From the NCBI RefSeq assembly GCF_050436995.1, contig NC_134757.1:8816501-8880500 (forward strand): a stretch of 64,000 nt of DNA, given 5' to 3'. Every line of letters starts with the position of its first letter. The stretch's first letter is position 1. A program made the position numbers and the translations under genes. Of this stretch, positions 35,301-48,000 are shown piece after piece. The stretch is from Anticarsia gemmatalis (lineage: Eukaryota > Arthropoda > Insecta > Lepidoptera > Erebidae). The notes beneath the pieces are model-generated. The model worked only from the letters and a program-made list of their open reading frames with translations. It did not search any database and was not told where the DNA came from.

Positions 35301-38300
35301 AATCCGTTTTAACAACCGAACATTGATGCACAAGAAACAAGCATAGGAAAAAGTTAGTCTGTATTTTGTATACACTTAATCATAAAGTACTAACTCTAAG
35401 AGTTTACGAAAGGAAATATGAAAGGAAAATGTTAAAACATTAAGTTATAATAAAATCGAATGTTTGATAACTGTAGACGAATGAGATGTCATTAATTCAG
35501 TTGAAGAGCTAAAAAAAATCCTTAAGCCAAAGGATTCCAGTAAGTTCGACGCCAACCGTTCATATATTATTCAGTCAGCGTCCGAGAGCGTAAATGAAAA
35601 AGTTTTTGTATTCAATGACTATTCGAACACCACCAAAATACTGGTAAACCCGAAAGTTTTCGAATCGAACCAAAATTACGAGCCAGAGTCCCGACGAGTC
35701 TTGGCTTAGTTAAATATTCAGAGGGCGTCTGTCACTGCGTATGAAGATTAAGCAGCGGTATAAAATGTTAATATCTATGGATTTTTCCGTGTTATATATG
35801 AAGGGGATGTATCTTTAGGATCTCATGAATGATAGCTGAGAAGTGAGGGTGCTGCGTTAGTATGTTTCTTGTTGTACCGAGTATCGTATTTTGTGAAAGA
35901 ATGTGTTGTAAAATCTAGGTGAAACAGACATCATAAATATATTATTCGCTTAAAGATAAACACTTCTTAGCAACTAGACAATATTTGTATTTGAAAATGT
36001 AATGGTCTTTAGATGCCATGGAGATAAAATAGTAAATGATATTTAAGTAATTCCATAAAATTAAATAACAGCCGGTAAAAATCTTTACTACACTTTCAGT
36101 GGTAATGATTAAATTAAAATTAATTAACGTTTGTCTGTTTACAACAAATTAATACATGCGTTAAGGCGGATCACGAAATAAATTCCGAAAAAAATAGGGT
36201 TCGTAGTAAAAAACAGATTTGTCAAACCGAACGAAATTAAATGGTGAATCGTGAGATACTTTATTCGAGGCACGGTCCACTGAATAAAGTGGAATCAGGG
36301 GCGGTACTATTGAAAAGTTTTTCAGACTTGGACTGCTCCGATTATTGCTCGACCGAGTGAAATCGGAAATTGCAAGGACCAAAGGATTCTTACAGTCTTG
36401 TACAGATGAGTGTGTCGTTAGTGAGCTAAGCCCTGAATACTGAGTTGGAATCATTCGCTGTAGAGTACTCTAATATTACTTGTCTGAAGCTTTAACTTTA
36501 GTATTACGATGTTGTATAGAAGTTTGCGATCCAATATAGTCATTAATTCATTGTAACCTATTTCTATGTGTTAACATTTACAGTAGGTACTAGCCATAAC
36601 GTCTATTGGCTCGGTGCAATTAAAAAACAAATAAGATTTATATTTACATTATTTTAATAACCTACTCTATTTTGTGCTATTTTTACGATGTCTTCCATAG
36701 GCTTTCACTTAATTATATAAATATCTTCTCAAAGGCTCAGACATTATACGAGGATACATTCTGACAGGCACTAATACTTACTTTAATGAGCTTCCTTCTA
36801 TCTAATATTATTCAGTTCTTTGATCTTTAATATGAATAGTGATAGGTTTAGTATATTTAGACATACGTAGGCTTTAGTTCATATTAATCGTTGAAACACC
36901 TACAGATATTGCCATAGTTAGTTGCGTCTCATTATTTGAACGCGACTTTTAAAGTTATCAAAGGCTTTTGTGTAAGAGTGTTTTTAAATAGATGTCCTAA
37001 AACTATTATTTTTAAACACTTTTCGAATAAATTTAGACTTAGATTATTATTTATACCATGACGGTGGAATTATTAATTTGACCCTTTAGTTAGATAATAT
37101 GAATATGGCCAAAGGTAGCTAAAGCCGCAAATATGTAGAAGGTAAATACAATTATGTATAAAAATCTACTTCGATCTCATAACCAAAAAAAGAACAATAT
37201 GTGCATATTCCATGTATCAAGATCTCCTGATCTACCATAAAATAAGTCAGTACACTACTAGATAATAATAATTTATAGTAATATAATTCATAATAATTCA
37301 AATAACTTAACATTAACACCTCTCATTTAGCACTCGTTCATTGACCTCAGAAGTAAGCAGACATTACTAAAAGGTTCTTGTACGTGACTAAGTAACTCAC
37401 TAATTAGGCGTCTGAAACTTTGTATGTAGGTACAAAATTTGCTGAAAATGCTCCATACCTTTATGAATTTGAATAGTTTATGATAGTGTAAGATAGTAGA
37501 GTGAGGCTGTATTATTAAGACCACTTAACATCATTTTAATATACCGTCCACGTGTACCGGTCTAGACGGTAGTCTACAACAATAGACGGGCTTTCAAGAG
37601 GTTTCAATTTAGTGCAGCAAGAATATGTATAAGTATAAAGAAGTTTTATTTTTTACATCTATGTCATATGGACCAATTTTAATCAAAAATGGGTTTGCTG
37701 GTGACAATTACAGGTTGTTGGTCAAAATTAAGCGCAAATACGAGCATAGACGTATACCAAGTGTAAGTATATATACGTATACATTTCCTAAAACCTTCTT
37801 TGTCGTCATAAGTGAAATAGTAATATAATTAATTTATTACTTGCCAACTCTTCTCTTACATTATAAATTTGTTGCATTGTAAAATAGTGCCGAAACTTCA
37901 AAATATCAACTAACAGAAATCCAGACCTCAGGTGTGGTACATACAAACAAAATATTACTGTTTTGATTAATAACAGTGCTCACGAAACATTGTACAAATA
38001 AACACACCGCAGAGAATTGTTTCATTAGCTTAAAAGCGTTAGAAAATTGTTTTTATACGTTACGAAACAGTTACACGGTGATAAATTAATTTTGTTCGCG
38101 TATACCTATAATTACTTTTGCGTTAATAAGTGCGATCGATGGATGTGATTACACGTTTCATGTAGAGTGTGAATTTATAACTAGTTTGTGATTGTGAAGT
38201 TTATTACGATGTAAAACGGCTGGTTTATCGAAATAATTGAATAAAATGTAGATTTTAATTGGTGTTTGTTGTAATTTATTGCTTTAGTAGCGTATTTTCA

Positions 38301-38966
38301 ATGTATTTTTAGAACTGAAATATCTACATTTTAGGTGAATTTGGTGTGTATAATGTTGTCGATAATTATTTACTTACTTAATAAAAAGTTGATGTTATCA
38401 TCGTCACATCACATCTCTCGTTAAGAGAATATGTCATATGTCAATTACTTAGCCCCGGTTACAGTTATTTGGTGACAAAAAACGGTTCTTAATAATACAT
38501 AACAATAAATGTAGCTCATGACGTTCTTTAATTTTATGCTATATGGTGTGTTTTTATGTGGACATAAGTAGCATTTGCAAACGTTGTGTTTTAGTAACAT
38601 TATAAGAAAGTTATTCTACGAATGATCGCTTATGTAAATACCAAACAGTAGTATTTTACATACAAGTATGTGGAAAAAAAGAATTTCGCTCTTCCTGGAT
38701 TACTGGCTTTTGACTTTGTGATACTTGCCAAGCTATCATTTATTCATGAGCCTCACTGAACAATCTTAAGATATTTTCTTTGTATCAAATCGCTGAACAC
38801 TCAAAATATTCACATTTTTAAGATATGTGGGAATGGCGTACCGCTTCCATTATTGTATTATTGGAATATTTCTTTAGGCATATCTTTGTAGGCATTTTGC
38901 TTTTACATAGTTCACACAAATGCCTACATAGGTTAGATTTTCTTCCCCTTTCTACAATTTACAGCG
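17326..38966. other. 21 kb of AT-rich DNA with no recognised gene
   Basis: I see no coding exon, RNA gene or well-delimited mobile element. Open frames are below about 100 codons and look random. Small GC-richer patches occur near 26750-27000, 27700-27900 and 29700-29770 without recognisable content. It could be intergenic or lie inside a large intron of a gene whose exons are outside the window. Confidence 0.5.
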
Positions 38967-39022
38967 TAGCTATCGAGAAATTTCGAATGAAAAACTGATC
39001 AGCGCCCCTAGCGTTCTCTAAC
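38967..39022. mobile_element. MITE family A, fragment
   Basis: About 56 bp match the inner part of the family: GTAGCTATCGAGAAATTTC, then GATCAGCGCCCCTAGCG. The remainder of the element is absent. Confidence 0.5.
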
Positions 39023-42000
39023 AGAACTATATTTTTAAAGACAATTTAAATGACAAAAGCTTGCTACTAGACAGTACTAAATGTCTTTGTACTTGAGTTG
39101 TGTAAGTACTAATCAACTGTCAAATGCATGGAAGCTACATTGAAGCTATTAACAGTGGTCATAAAGCGCTTCGTTGTGTAGAGCATTAAATACGATTCAG
39201 TTACGATGCATTGTCGCTTTATTACTTTATATACTTATGATATATTAAACTTGTACATAGAACGATGCTGTTTTAGTAGTAATGTAGGTAACCTATCCCT
39301 CCTTTGTACTTACCTTAAATAAAAAAAACTATAAAATTACTTGAGGTATAAAAGGATATTCTCGTTAAGTATTCAACTCATTATCTGATAGTAAATACTA
39401 GTAACAGTGGTGGATTAAGATGTATAATGTAAATAAAACTAAAAATATTTCAGTAATCAATTTTATTTTAAACGTAACCAATATCTGAAAGTGACATTCA
39501 AGAGTGCACAAGCTCGTGTGAATGATATATCGCAAAAACCAACCACTCCCCACTCTCTCCCACGAGGAAACCCATGAAATATGACGTATAAATGTTGTCC
39601 CAACCTTTCAAAACGATCCTTTTAAAAGCGCCTATAGCCACATGCAGTCCAACACATTAAAACTTGCGCAACAAACAAACGACGAACACGTTTCAACATT
39701 ATGACTTTTTGTTTGGGCACATCAGAATTTATGATTGGAGTTTTTGAATCGTAAAATAGAGAGTAATTGAGTGGCTGTGTTACCCCAATGGTGGCTATAA
39801 CCATTTGTGTGAATTGCCAATAAGTCTACTTTTTGTTTTTGGGTGTAAGTTGATGTTCGATGTATGCTTTTATTGTGGTGTGTTAAATGACTGTTTATAA
39901 TGTGGTACTGGGGTAGAATTTTTCTTTACAGTTATGAGTTTGTTTGGATATGTATTAGGGATTTGGAGGATTGTAGGGAGACGTTTTCTATAATACTGTC
40001 CTGACGTATAGGAACATAATCTAGTTAAGACAATCGGCTACATTATTATTTAACAATATTTTTATACACTATGAAAAGTGTTACTTTATAAGTACTTCTT
40101 CAATGGTAATCTAGATAAATGAACATGTGCTCTTAAAATTTTTCATGATTAATCAAAATGCCCTTAAAATAATGATCCACCTATTCAAAATAAACCTGTA
40201 AAGCATACAAAAATACTTTAAAACCTTACGCGTCTAGCAAACTTTTACTCTTTCAGCCATGCATAAAATGTTCGTTCGAGGTTCGTTCAGTCTCTCAGCC
40301 ATTTTCATCGTTGATGTCCTGCACTTGTCCGTTATAATAAAGTAGTCCACTTTGCACTCACTTGCCACGTGTCGCCGTAGCAGGCAGCTCCTAACACAAT
40401 TTACTCCGGGGAAAAGCAACTACGTCACTGTTATGCTTATAAAATAATAGTTAACAAGAAAATTGAAATAAATTTTGTAACACGAACAAATTTGTCTCTG
40501 GTGAAGTGAAATAAAAGGTTGACTTTTAAACCAAAATAATACAACGCCTTGAGAACAAATTCCTTCCTCGATTTTAAGTAGGTACTCCATATTTTGAATA
40601 CATGTTAGGCTTTTTAAAACAGTTATCTTGCATATAAAATGACTTATTCTTAATACGACGAGCAGCCGAGTACCTACCTATGTAGTCTGTAGTCTAGTTT
40701 TTGTATACTCTTGGTATTGATGAGTATTCTTTAAATAAATTCTATGCTTATTCTTAATATGGTGTAGATTAGGAAAACATCACCCCTGAAAAACTTAGAA
40801 AAGAAACCACTCGCAGAAGTATTTCAAAACAAAATATATTTTTGAATTCTGTAGCTAACCTACACCTTATACTGCTAAATGATCCCACGCGACACCAAAA
40901 CCACGACACGTCGTACCCTGCCACACTCTGAAATAAACCTAGTGCCTGCAAACAAACTGCTTTTGTATGCTAAACAGGACGTTCTCCGCAATCCTGCTAA
41001 TTGCGTGCAATCCAGTCCAAAGTTGCGTGTCAAAACGACCGGACTAACACTAATCTCGTGGGTACAGGCAGCATGAAAAATAGAAGCGTTTTTAGTAAAG
41101 CCCCTGGACATGCCTGAGGCAGAACGTTTGCTGTAAAAAGTTCCACATTCATAGTTCTACGGACATTTAAAAACTGTTGGCTTGTTAGATGGAGTGCGTT
41201 TAGCTTTTTTTTTCGTTTGCTGGTCTTTTGGAAGCGCACGTAGTTTGTACTGGAACGGGATTGTGTTGGATTTCATATCTGTTTTCATAGGTAGTGTTTC
41301 AATAGTTTTTATGATACAATAGTTAAAAGATTTTACTAAGAATTTCTCGAATTCTTAATTATTAAGATCAACACTTGATCACTGGGTATTATTAAAATTT
41401 ATGAGTCGTTTGCAACAAAAATAGCTGTTCTTAAAAAAATCTTCTACTGTATTTATTATATCTTTATGTGAATATGTGTTTAGCATTTGAGGGTACCTAT
41501 AGCTTTTCTTTGCAGGTTTTTGTATTTTTTGAATTTTAGAGTCGTGTTTTCATTTTCCTAAAAGACTATTTCTTTCAATCATTACCCCATAGGTAGAGAG
41601 ACGGTGTTATCACAAACTATAGCTTAGCAAACCGAGATAGGTACCTCTACGGTCTTAGTTGAGGAATTAAGTAATTTACTTAATCTGGGCTAATCTTTGG
41701 TCGGACTCGTAGGGATGATTACATCGAGGCCTGGATCTTAGCATTCCATTACTCTTGGTACCGTGAGATAAACTTGACAACTGTGGTTGTAGTGCTCTTG
41801 AGTATATCATATGAGAAAATGTAGACATATTAGCTGTTTGTAATTTGGCTTACCCTTCATAATATGTGAACATAATTATGTTTTGTTGACAAAATATATA
41901 TTGCGATATTTAGTGTGTTGTAATTTTATATTTTTTGAAATTAGACCTTTCTGTGGTTATGTCAAATTTTTAAACTCTTAAATTGGGAATTGAACCCAGC

Positions 42001-42090
42001 TAATTTGTCGAAAATCGAAACTACATTTTATTATATTTTACTGTACTAATTCTGCATTTCAAGAATAAGGGTGTTCAGAATAAAACGACT
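39023..42090. other. AT-rich DNA with no recognised gene
   Basis: Short open frames only (up to about 78 codons, some overlapping antisense at 40770-41240), none recognisable. This separates the long gene-free region from the presumed 3' end of the transferase gene. Confidence 0.5.
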
Positions 42091-42112
42091 AGATACAAAT
42101 CCAACATAATGC

Positions 42113-42118
42113 TTTATT
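42113..42118 (-). terminator. Candidate poly(A) signal AATAAA
   Basis: A perfect AATAAA on the minus strand, about 2.8 kb after the transferase stop codon, followed by T/G-rich sequence. An alternative signal is at 42827-42822. Confidence 0.35.
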
Positions 42119-42999
42119 TTACAAATACTATTTAATCGCCGTCTAAACGTTACGCTAAAGTACATACCTAGTAATTACATTTGGAGACACCGCATTATAT
42201 ACAGAAATTTTCAACATTCAATAATTATGTAAAGTTATAAGGCACATTAAAACATCTTAATACATAAACTATCTGTTATTATTCTAATAATTTTCTACCT
42301 ATACAGATTGCGAATATAGTTTATCTTTCACATGTAAAATTAAATATATAATTCATTTTAAATAATAGATGATTTTTTTACCAATTAATAACAAAAAACA
42401 AGTCATCTTTTCGTAAAACTCAAACCAATTTACATCGGAGAATAACGAAAGTTTTAACGATGAAGCTATATACAATAAGATTGTTTAATAGAGTTTTACA
42501 TAAATAAAATTTATATCGTCAATAATTCAAAATATTTGTGATGAATTCGTAATTGTGATTTCGTTCACTAGATTTTATTAAATTACATTTACAAACTTTT
42601 TAAGGATCTCGTTTCAATATTTTAAAATAAATTATTCAATAGAAATATTGAATAAAGTACTCATAGACTAATGAAAGTACAACGTGATGGTTCATAGACT
42701 ATTTTTTCAAAATGGCTGACGTTAAAGAAAAACATTCAATAAGACCTAATTCTCTTTAGAATTTATATCATAAAGCTACCTATTTATAAAATGGGTTTAG
42801 ATGGTGTTAGTCTAAACTCAATTTATTTTAAAAACGATCAAAGATATTCACAAAATTATAATTCAGTCAAATCTTTACGTAGTACTAAACTGTCAATAAA
42901 ATTTGAAAGGTGAAAACAAAAGAGTGACTAACTTAAGCACAAACACCTAGGAAGACTGGTTGGCAGTAATCAGTATGTAGTCAGTTAGAGTAAAGACTA

Positions 43000-43208
43000 A
43001 AGCCCTTTCTAGACAAGCCTACGCAAGTTTTTGATACTCAACGATTTCTACCTTCAAGTGACTACCACCATACAAATTCAGTCGCGAGACAAATGGAATT
43101 GCGACGCGACTCGCGTTCAATTCTTAATAGATTTGTATGGCATTAGTCGTTTAAAGACTAAAATTGTTGGGTAACGGACATTTGCGTAGCTTTGTGTACA
43201 AAGGACCT
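43000..43208. mobile_element. MITE-like imperfect inverted repeat
   Basis: The ends pair over about 75-85 bp. On the left side are CCTTTCTAGACAAGCCTACG and CCATACAAATT. On the right, their inverses (GCGTAGCTTTGTGTACAAAGG and ATTTGTATGG) occur in mirrored order. It is non-coding. If the untranslated region is as long as inferred, the element is transcribed. Confidence 0.6.
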
Positions 43209-44885
43209 AAGTCTAAGAATAAATAAGAATGAAAATATCTAGTTAAAAGAATGAAACGAACCATATTTTTAAATAAGAGAAAAATATATAAGTTCAATTG
43301 TATATTGCATAAATCTTCTTCAAATATTCGATCACAACGAGGAATGTAATTATTTTTAATGAAAAAAATATCTGAACAGAGAGATTCAAACGAGAATTAA
43401 ATTGCTATCAGGAATGTATAGAATTTGGCCATAGGAATCAATAGATTAAAAGTCTAATTAAAAATAAATGCTTCTCAAACGTTAATGAAAAAATTATAGC
43501 CTTCGCATTTTTACATTGTGAATTATGATTTTTTTTTCCTAGTAATTTGTAACTCATAGGTATTTAATACAAATTATTATTATAAGTCACCTTTAAAACA
43601 ATTTCACACCCAAAAAATGTAACTAAAAAATAAATTCGCTCAGTAACTTATGAGTACAAAAATATTTACTTATTTGATAACATATTATTAAAAATCTAAA
43701 ATTCATTTTATAATACAAATTCACTAAAATTTTTATACAATCTACGACGTATGTCAAAACGACTAACTATAAATTGAAATGTATATTTAAATAAATCACT
43801 TTTATGTAATTTATGTAAAACTAAAAGTCATTATGATTTAATGACACCCTACTATGTGTCCTTTGTTGACCTCGGACTCTTCAGGGAATGTGTCAACGTT
43901 TACATACTCAGTCACAGACTTATATCTTAGGTCGTCAACTATCTTGTCATACGTTAAGTAATAAATATATTGAAGCATACAAGTATCAAAGATATGTACA
44001 ATCCAAGTGTATACTAAGTTCTAACCGGTAAGTTAATACTCGATAAAGAATACTATTACAACATTAATTTTTACATAAAACACCTTTAAACTCCATAAAA
44101 AGACGGCAATAAACATTCATTCTAGTTCAAATAATTGTAATTTTACGATTCAAATAACTTAGATACAGACGCCATTGCATTACATTTATATCTCAGATAT
44201 AAACGAAGTAAAGAAACACAAATAATAACTTAAGACTGTTTTCAACCTGACAACAAATTCTGAAGACGCAAACAAACAAATTAATCAGTATTTGCATTTC
44301 TTAACTCGCTGAGACTGAAACAACACAAAATGGCGTTTGTTTCAAGTCATTAGAACCGTATAAAAAACTCGATATTTTCAAGATATGTATTTAGATAAGT
44401 TCCGATTAACACTATTATATTTCTCGCATGAAAAACTAGAATTAACTTAATGTTGCCGATTTACAAGTCATCTAGACAATATTTTAGTAGTAATAAATAA
44501 ACCACTATTAGAGAAAAACAGGCAAGCACCATCGATATTACAGTTATTAGTTGACTCTAACGCAAAACTATCACCGTTGAGTTTCACTTCTGTTACACAA
44601 ACTGCAGTAGGAACTAAACAAATGGCATCCAAGCAAACTAAAACAACACATCAGTCATGAATAGGCCGAGTTCAATCGGGGTTTAATTTGAAAAATTTAC
44701 AAGCCTGTTGAATGAAGCGTTCTACCGATACACTTCTTCACTTTACAATAAAATACACTTTTACTACAAGCATTCATTGCGTCAGACAACAAGTGAACCA
44801 TTTGAATTAACACTAAGTCACAGTCACGTAGTTCGTACAGTTCGTAGTGTGTTTATATGAACAGCACTTCGACGTAAGCCTCCGG

Positions 44886-45044
44886 CTACTCGATCAGGTC
44901 AGCGGTTAGTCTGTCGCGGTTAAAGTTCTCCATGTTCCACATTTGCCTGCCCTCGTTCTCGTTGCATGTCTCCATCACTATCTTGTCCTTGTTTCGTGAG
45001 ACCGCCATGCACTTCTCACTCGAGCCGTGCTTTAGTAACTTCGT
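44886..45044 (-). CDS. Pgant9: Transferase exon 9: lectin gamma repeat and C-terminus
   Basis: 52 codons and a TAG (44888-44886): TKLLKHGSSEKCMAVS, then METCNENEGRQMWNMENFN and RDRLTADLIE. The gamma repeat has CMA in place of CLD, so the usual sugar-binding Asp is absent there, as is common in this repeat. The acceptor is TTTACAG. Confidence 0.95.
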   Translation of the reverse strand, partial: TKLLKHGSSEKCMAVSRNKDKIVMETCNENEGRQMWNMENFNRDRLTADLIE

Positions 45045-48000
45045 CTGTAAAGAATTAAACATTGTAAGTAAACAAATCTGTACACGGTGTTCATTTCAAA
45101 AAGTAAGCTCGTTGATACTGAAAATGACATCAATTTATTATATCATTCTTCGTGCGAAAATCTAATGATTCTAATAAACATTAATTGGATCTAGAATAAA
45201 AGGTGACACAAATTTATCAAAGTATAAAGCTTTAGACCCGTAGCTGAGTGGGTAGTTTTAAATTGTGCCATCGTAACAAGAATTTGTCAAGAAACACAAT
45301 TTATAGAAACGTCTAATTCAGCAGTTTTGCTGCCTAAATATTTCTAAATTTAGAGCCAGGTAGTACAAAGGTTTCGCCCAACTTCTTAAATTAATTTCAC
45401 CAAAAATCTTACTAAGTAAATTATTGCCCAAGACAACTTTTCTAAGATTAATCTCATTCAATTAAAATTCTTTGGAATATTTGGGTAAGAAAATTTACCC
45501 ATTAGGTACCGGCAAGACCTTTTGTTACACAAGACGAGCTATTAATAATATTTAGCTGTTTAATTTTGTACGATCAAAAAATATTTCAATATTTTATTCA
45601 CTAAGAATATTCTAAAAAAGGATATCGGAAATACAAATTCATATTGGCATATAGAATTCTATCGTATAACGACTTAAAACTCTTAATGAAAAACGTCGTC
45701 ATATCGTTCATAAGCGTAAATCGTCGTAACTTTCATGTTACTACGTATTTTAATATGGAAGTTTGAGTGAAAACTTACGTTGGAATCATAAAGCCACAGC
45801 TGGTTGCCTTTGGCGCCGTGGCATGGGTACAACACAACGTCATGACCCGAGTAGTCCAGGCAAGTCTCATCACGACGGATCTCACCGTTCTTTGAGTACA
45901 TCCAGTACTAGAAATCGATATAAAACATATTAATATACGAAATTCCTCAACTATAATTGATAATATATACAATATCCTACATAAATATTTTTTTATATAA
46001 AAATAACAGTTTATAATTACTATTATATACATTGTTATAATAACTAAATATGTAAATCAAATGTTAAAATAAAATACTTTCGAATTTACTTTATTGTTTC
46101 GGTTAAAATTATGAATATAATAAAATATTATACCCAGAACCATAGCCGTACCAAAACCATATTATATCAAACAATAATAAAGATAATATTTACTAAAAAA
46201 ATAAAACAGTAGGTCAGTTTTTACATTGGTTATTTATAAAAAGGCGTTAAGAATATTATTATAAAACTTAAAAAACTAAATTGCTTTTCAATATTTATGA
46301 CAATGAATGTCCCAATATCAGAATTATATTATATTTGATATAAAGCGTTGATTGCAAAGAAAACATGATGATTGCACATAAATATTAAAAAGCTTCTATA
46401 GATAAAGTTTACCTAGCGGCAGTACCATATTTGGAAGAGGGAAATGTTTAAAAACTCACTGGAATCTAAACTACTGTTCAATAAAACCCTTACGAAGAGA
46501 AGGGCACAAAAGTTATTGAAATAGACATTCAGAAAATAAAACATTTGGTTCAGTTCAGTATCTAATGGTCGATTAGATGATAGTTTTACTAATTCTAGTT
46601 ACATGGTTGTAAATAAGGTTGCCTAGTTTTTTCGTAAGCCGTTGTAAAGATGAAAATGTTTAAAGGAAAAATATTATTTTATTGTTTTCAAATTATTGGT
46701 GATCAGCTTACATTTGTTTAAAAATAACTGTATTCAATCAATATAAGAAAAGTTAATCGATCTTTATAATATTTACTAAAATATCTACTTAAATTTCATC
46801 TTTGCAAGGCTTAGGATATTTTCACATACACTTTTAATCCATATCCTTGGATCGCATTAGTACAGCAGATACATGAATGAACTTATTATGCGAAACACTA
46901 GCGTGTCAATCAGAAGAAACATCGTATGAGACACGCCAATGTTTTATTAATTAGTCAGTCGTAAAGTGCACTGTTAAGTCGGTTTATCAATGAAAGCTAC
47001 TACAGTACCAAACTTACCGAAATATGAATGTTGATGAAGACCATAACCATTACACGAGTAAGCGAAAGCAGTGGAATGAATAATTTGGCGGCCTTTAGAC
47101 AAACCTGGTTTCCGTATTCCCCGTGACATGGCCATACGTTGATAGGTTTCTTCATGTCTTCAGGGCCCGCAGGCGAGTCGAGGCACATTTCCGTTTCTCC
47201 ATTCGCGATCTGATGCCATCCATAAGTTAAAAAGGCGTGCCAAAAAGCAAGCGTGCTGGCCCAACGTCATCATTCAAATTGTTTTTACTAATTTCAATTA
47301 AAAGAGCAATCTTTTCGAATGATGACCTTGGTTTCTTGTGATAATGAAGATGAAAAACATTAACAACTATTATCAAATTAACAATGAAACAGATCATTCC
47401 TCATGTACGTCACAACATCAAATTGGAAAAACCGAAAAACCGCTAAGACCATAACTAAATAAAATCCAACCCAAGACAACACAACTCCTTTGTTCTAGGA
47501 GTACCTGCCGGCCACCAGTTCCGTGACATTTGCGTATTATGAGACGAGGTTGAGGTCCATTCTCTTCTGGCATATCGGGAACTGTCACCCCGTCAAGACA
47601 TCCGAATACAACGTTTCGAACCTATGAGCGGTTGTCATAAAAAGAAACAAAATGCAAGTGACTATGGGTGCTTTATAGGGAAACCGTGCTTTCAACGTGC
47701 ATAATAGAGTGCAATGATGGAGACTGAACGCAAACAAAACAAACATTTCAAAATTTTGAACAATATCTCCTGCAAATTGGTACTGCCGCAGTCGGTCAAA
47801 ATAAGATCGACAGAAGACCTGATTTCCTCCTTGCCGGTGACACGGGTATAGTCCGACTGGTTTATGATGATCTGACTTGCGTGTTGGAGAGTCCAAACAT
47901 ATCTTTTGGAAGGCGACATTTCGGATCTGTACAGGTAATAATTTTGAAGAACACGTTCAATTAATTTGCACTCATGATTGTTTTAGGGAACAAGTTTGCA

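Larger units (their letters stand above)
42091..44885 (-). other. Presumed 3' untranslated region of the transferase gene
   Basis: Downstream of the stop codon I find no AATAAA on the minus strand until about 42827-42822, and again at 42118-42113. The untranslated region may therefore be 2 to 2.8 kb long. Its extent is an inference from signal positions only. It includes a 209-bp inverted-repeat element at 43000-43208. Confidence 0.35.

Noticed and set aside
36161..36454. 97-codon minus-strand frame
   Set aside because: Composition resembles random AT-rich translation, and no motif or splice partner was seen.
47819..47926. Reading exon 7a on into the following sequence as a longer exon
   Set aside because: The open frame continues to about 47585, but the lectin pattern stops at GGNQ, and the next lectin residues (YWMYS) come from exon 8 in matching phase.
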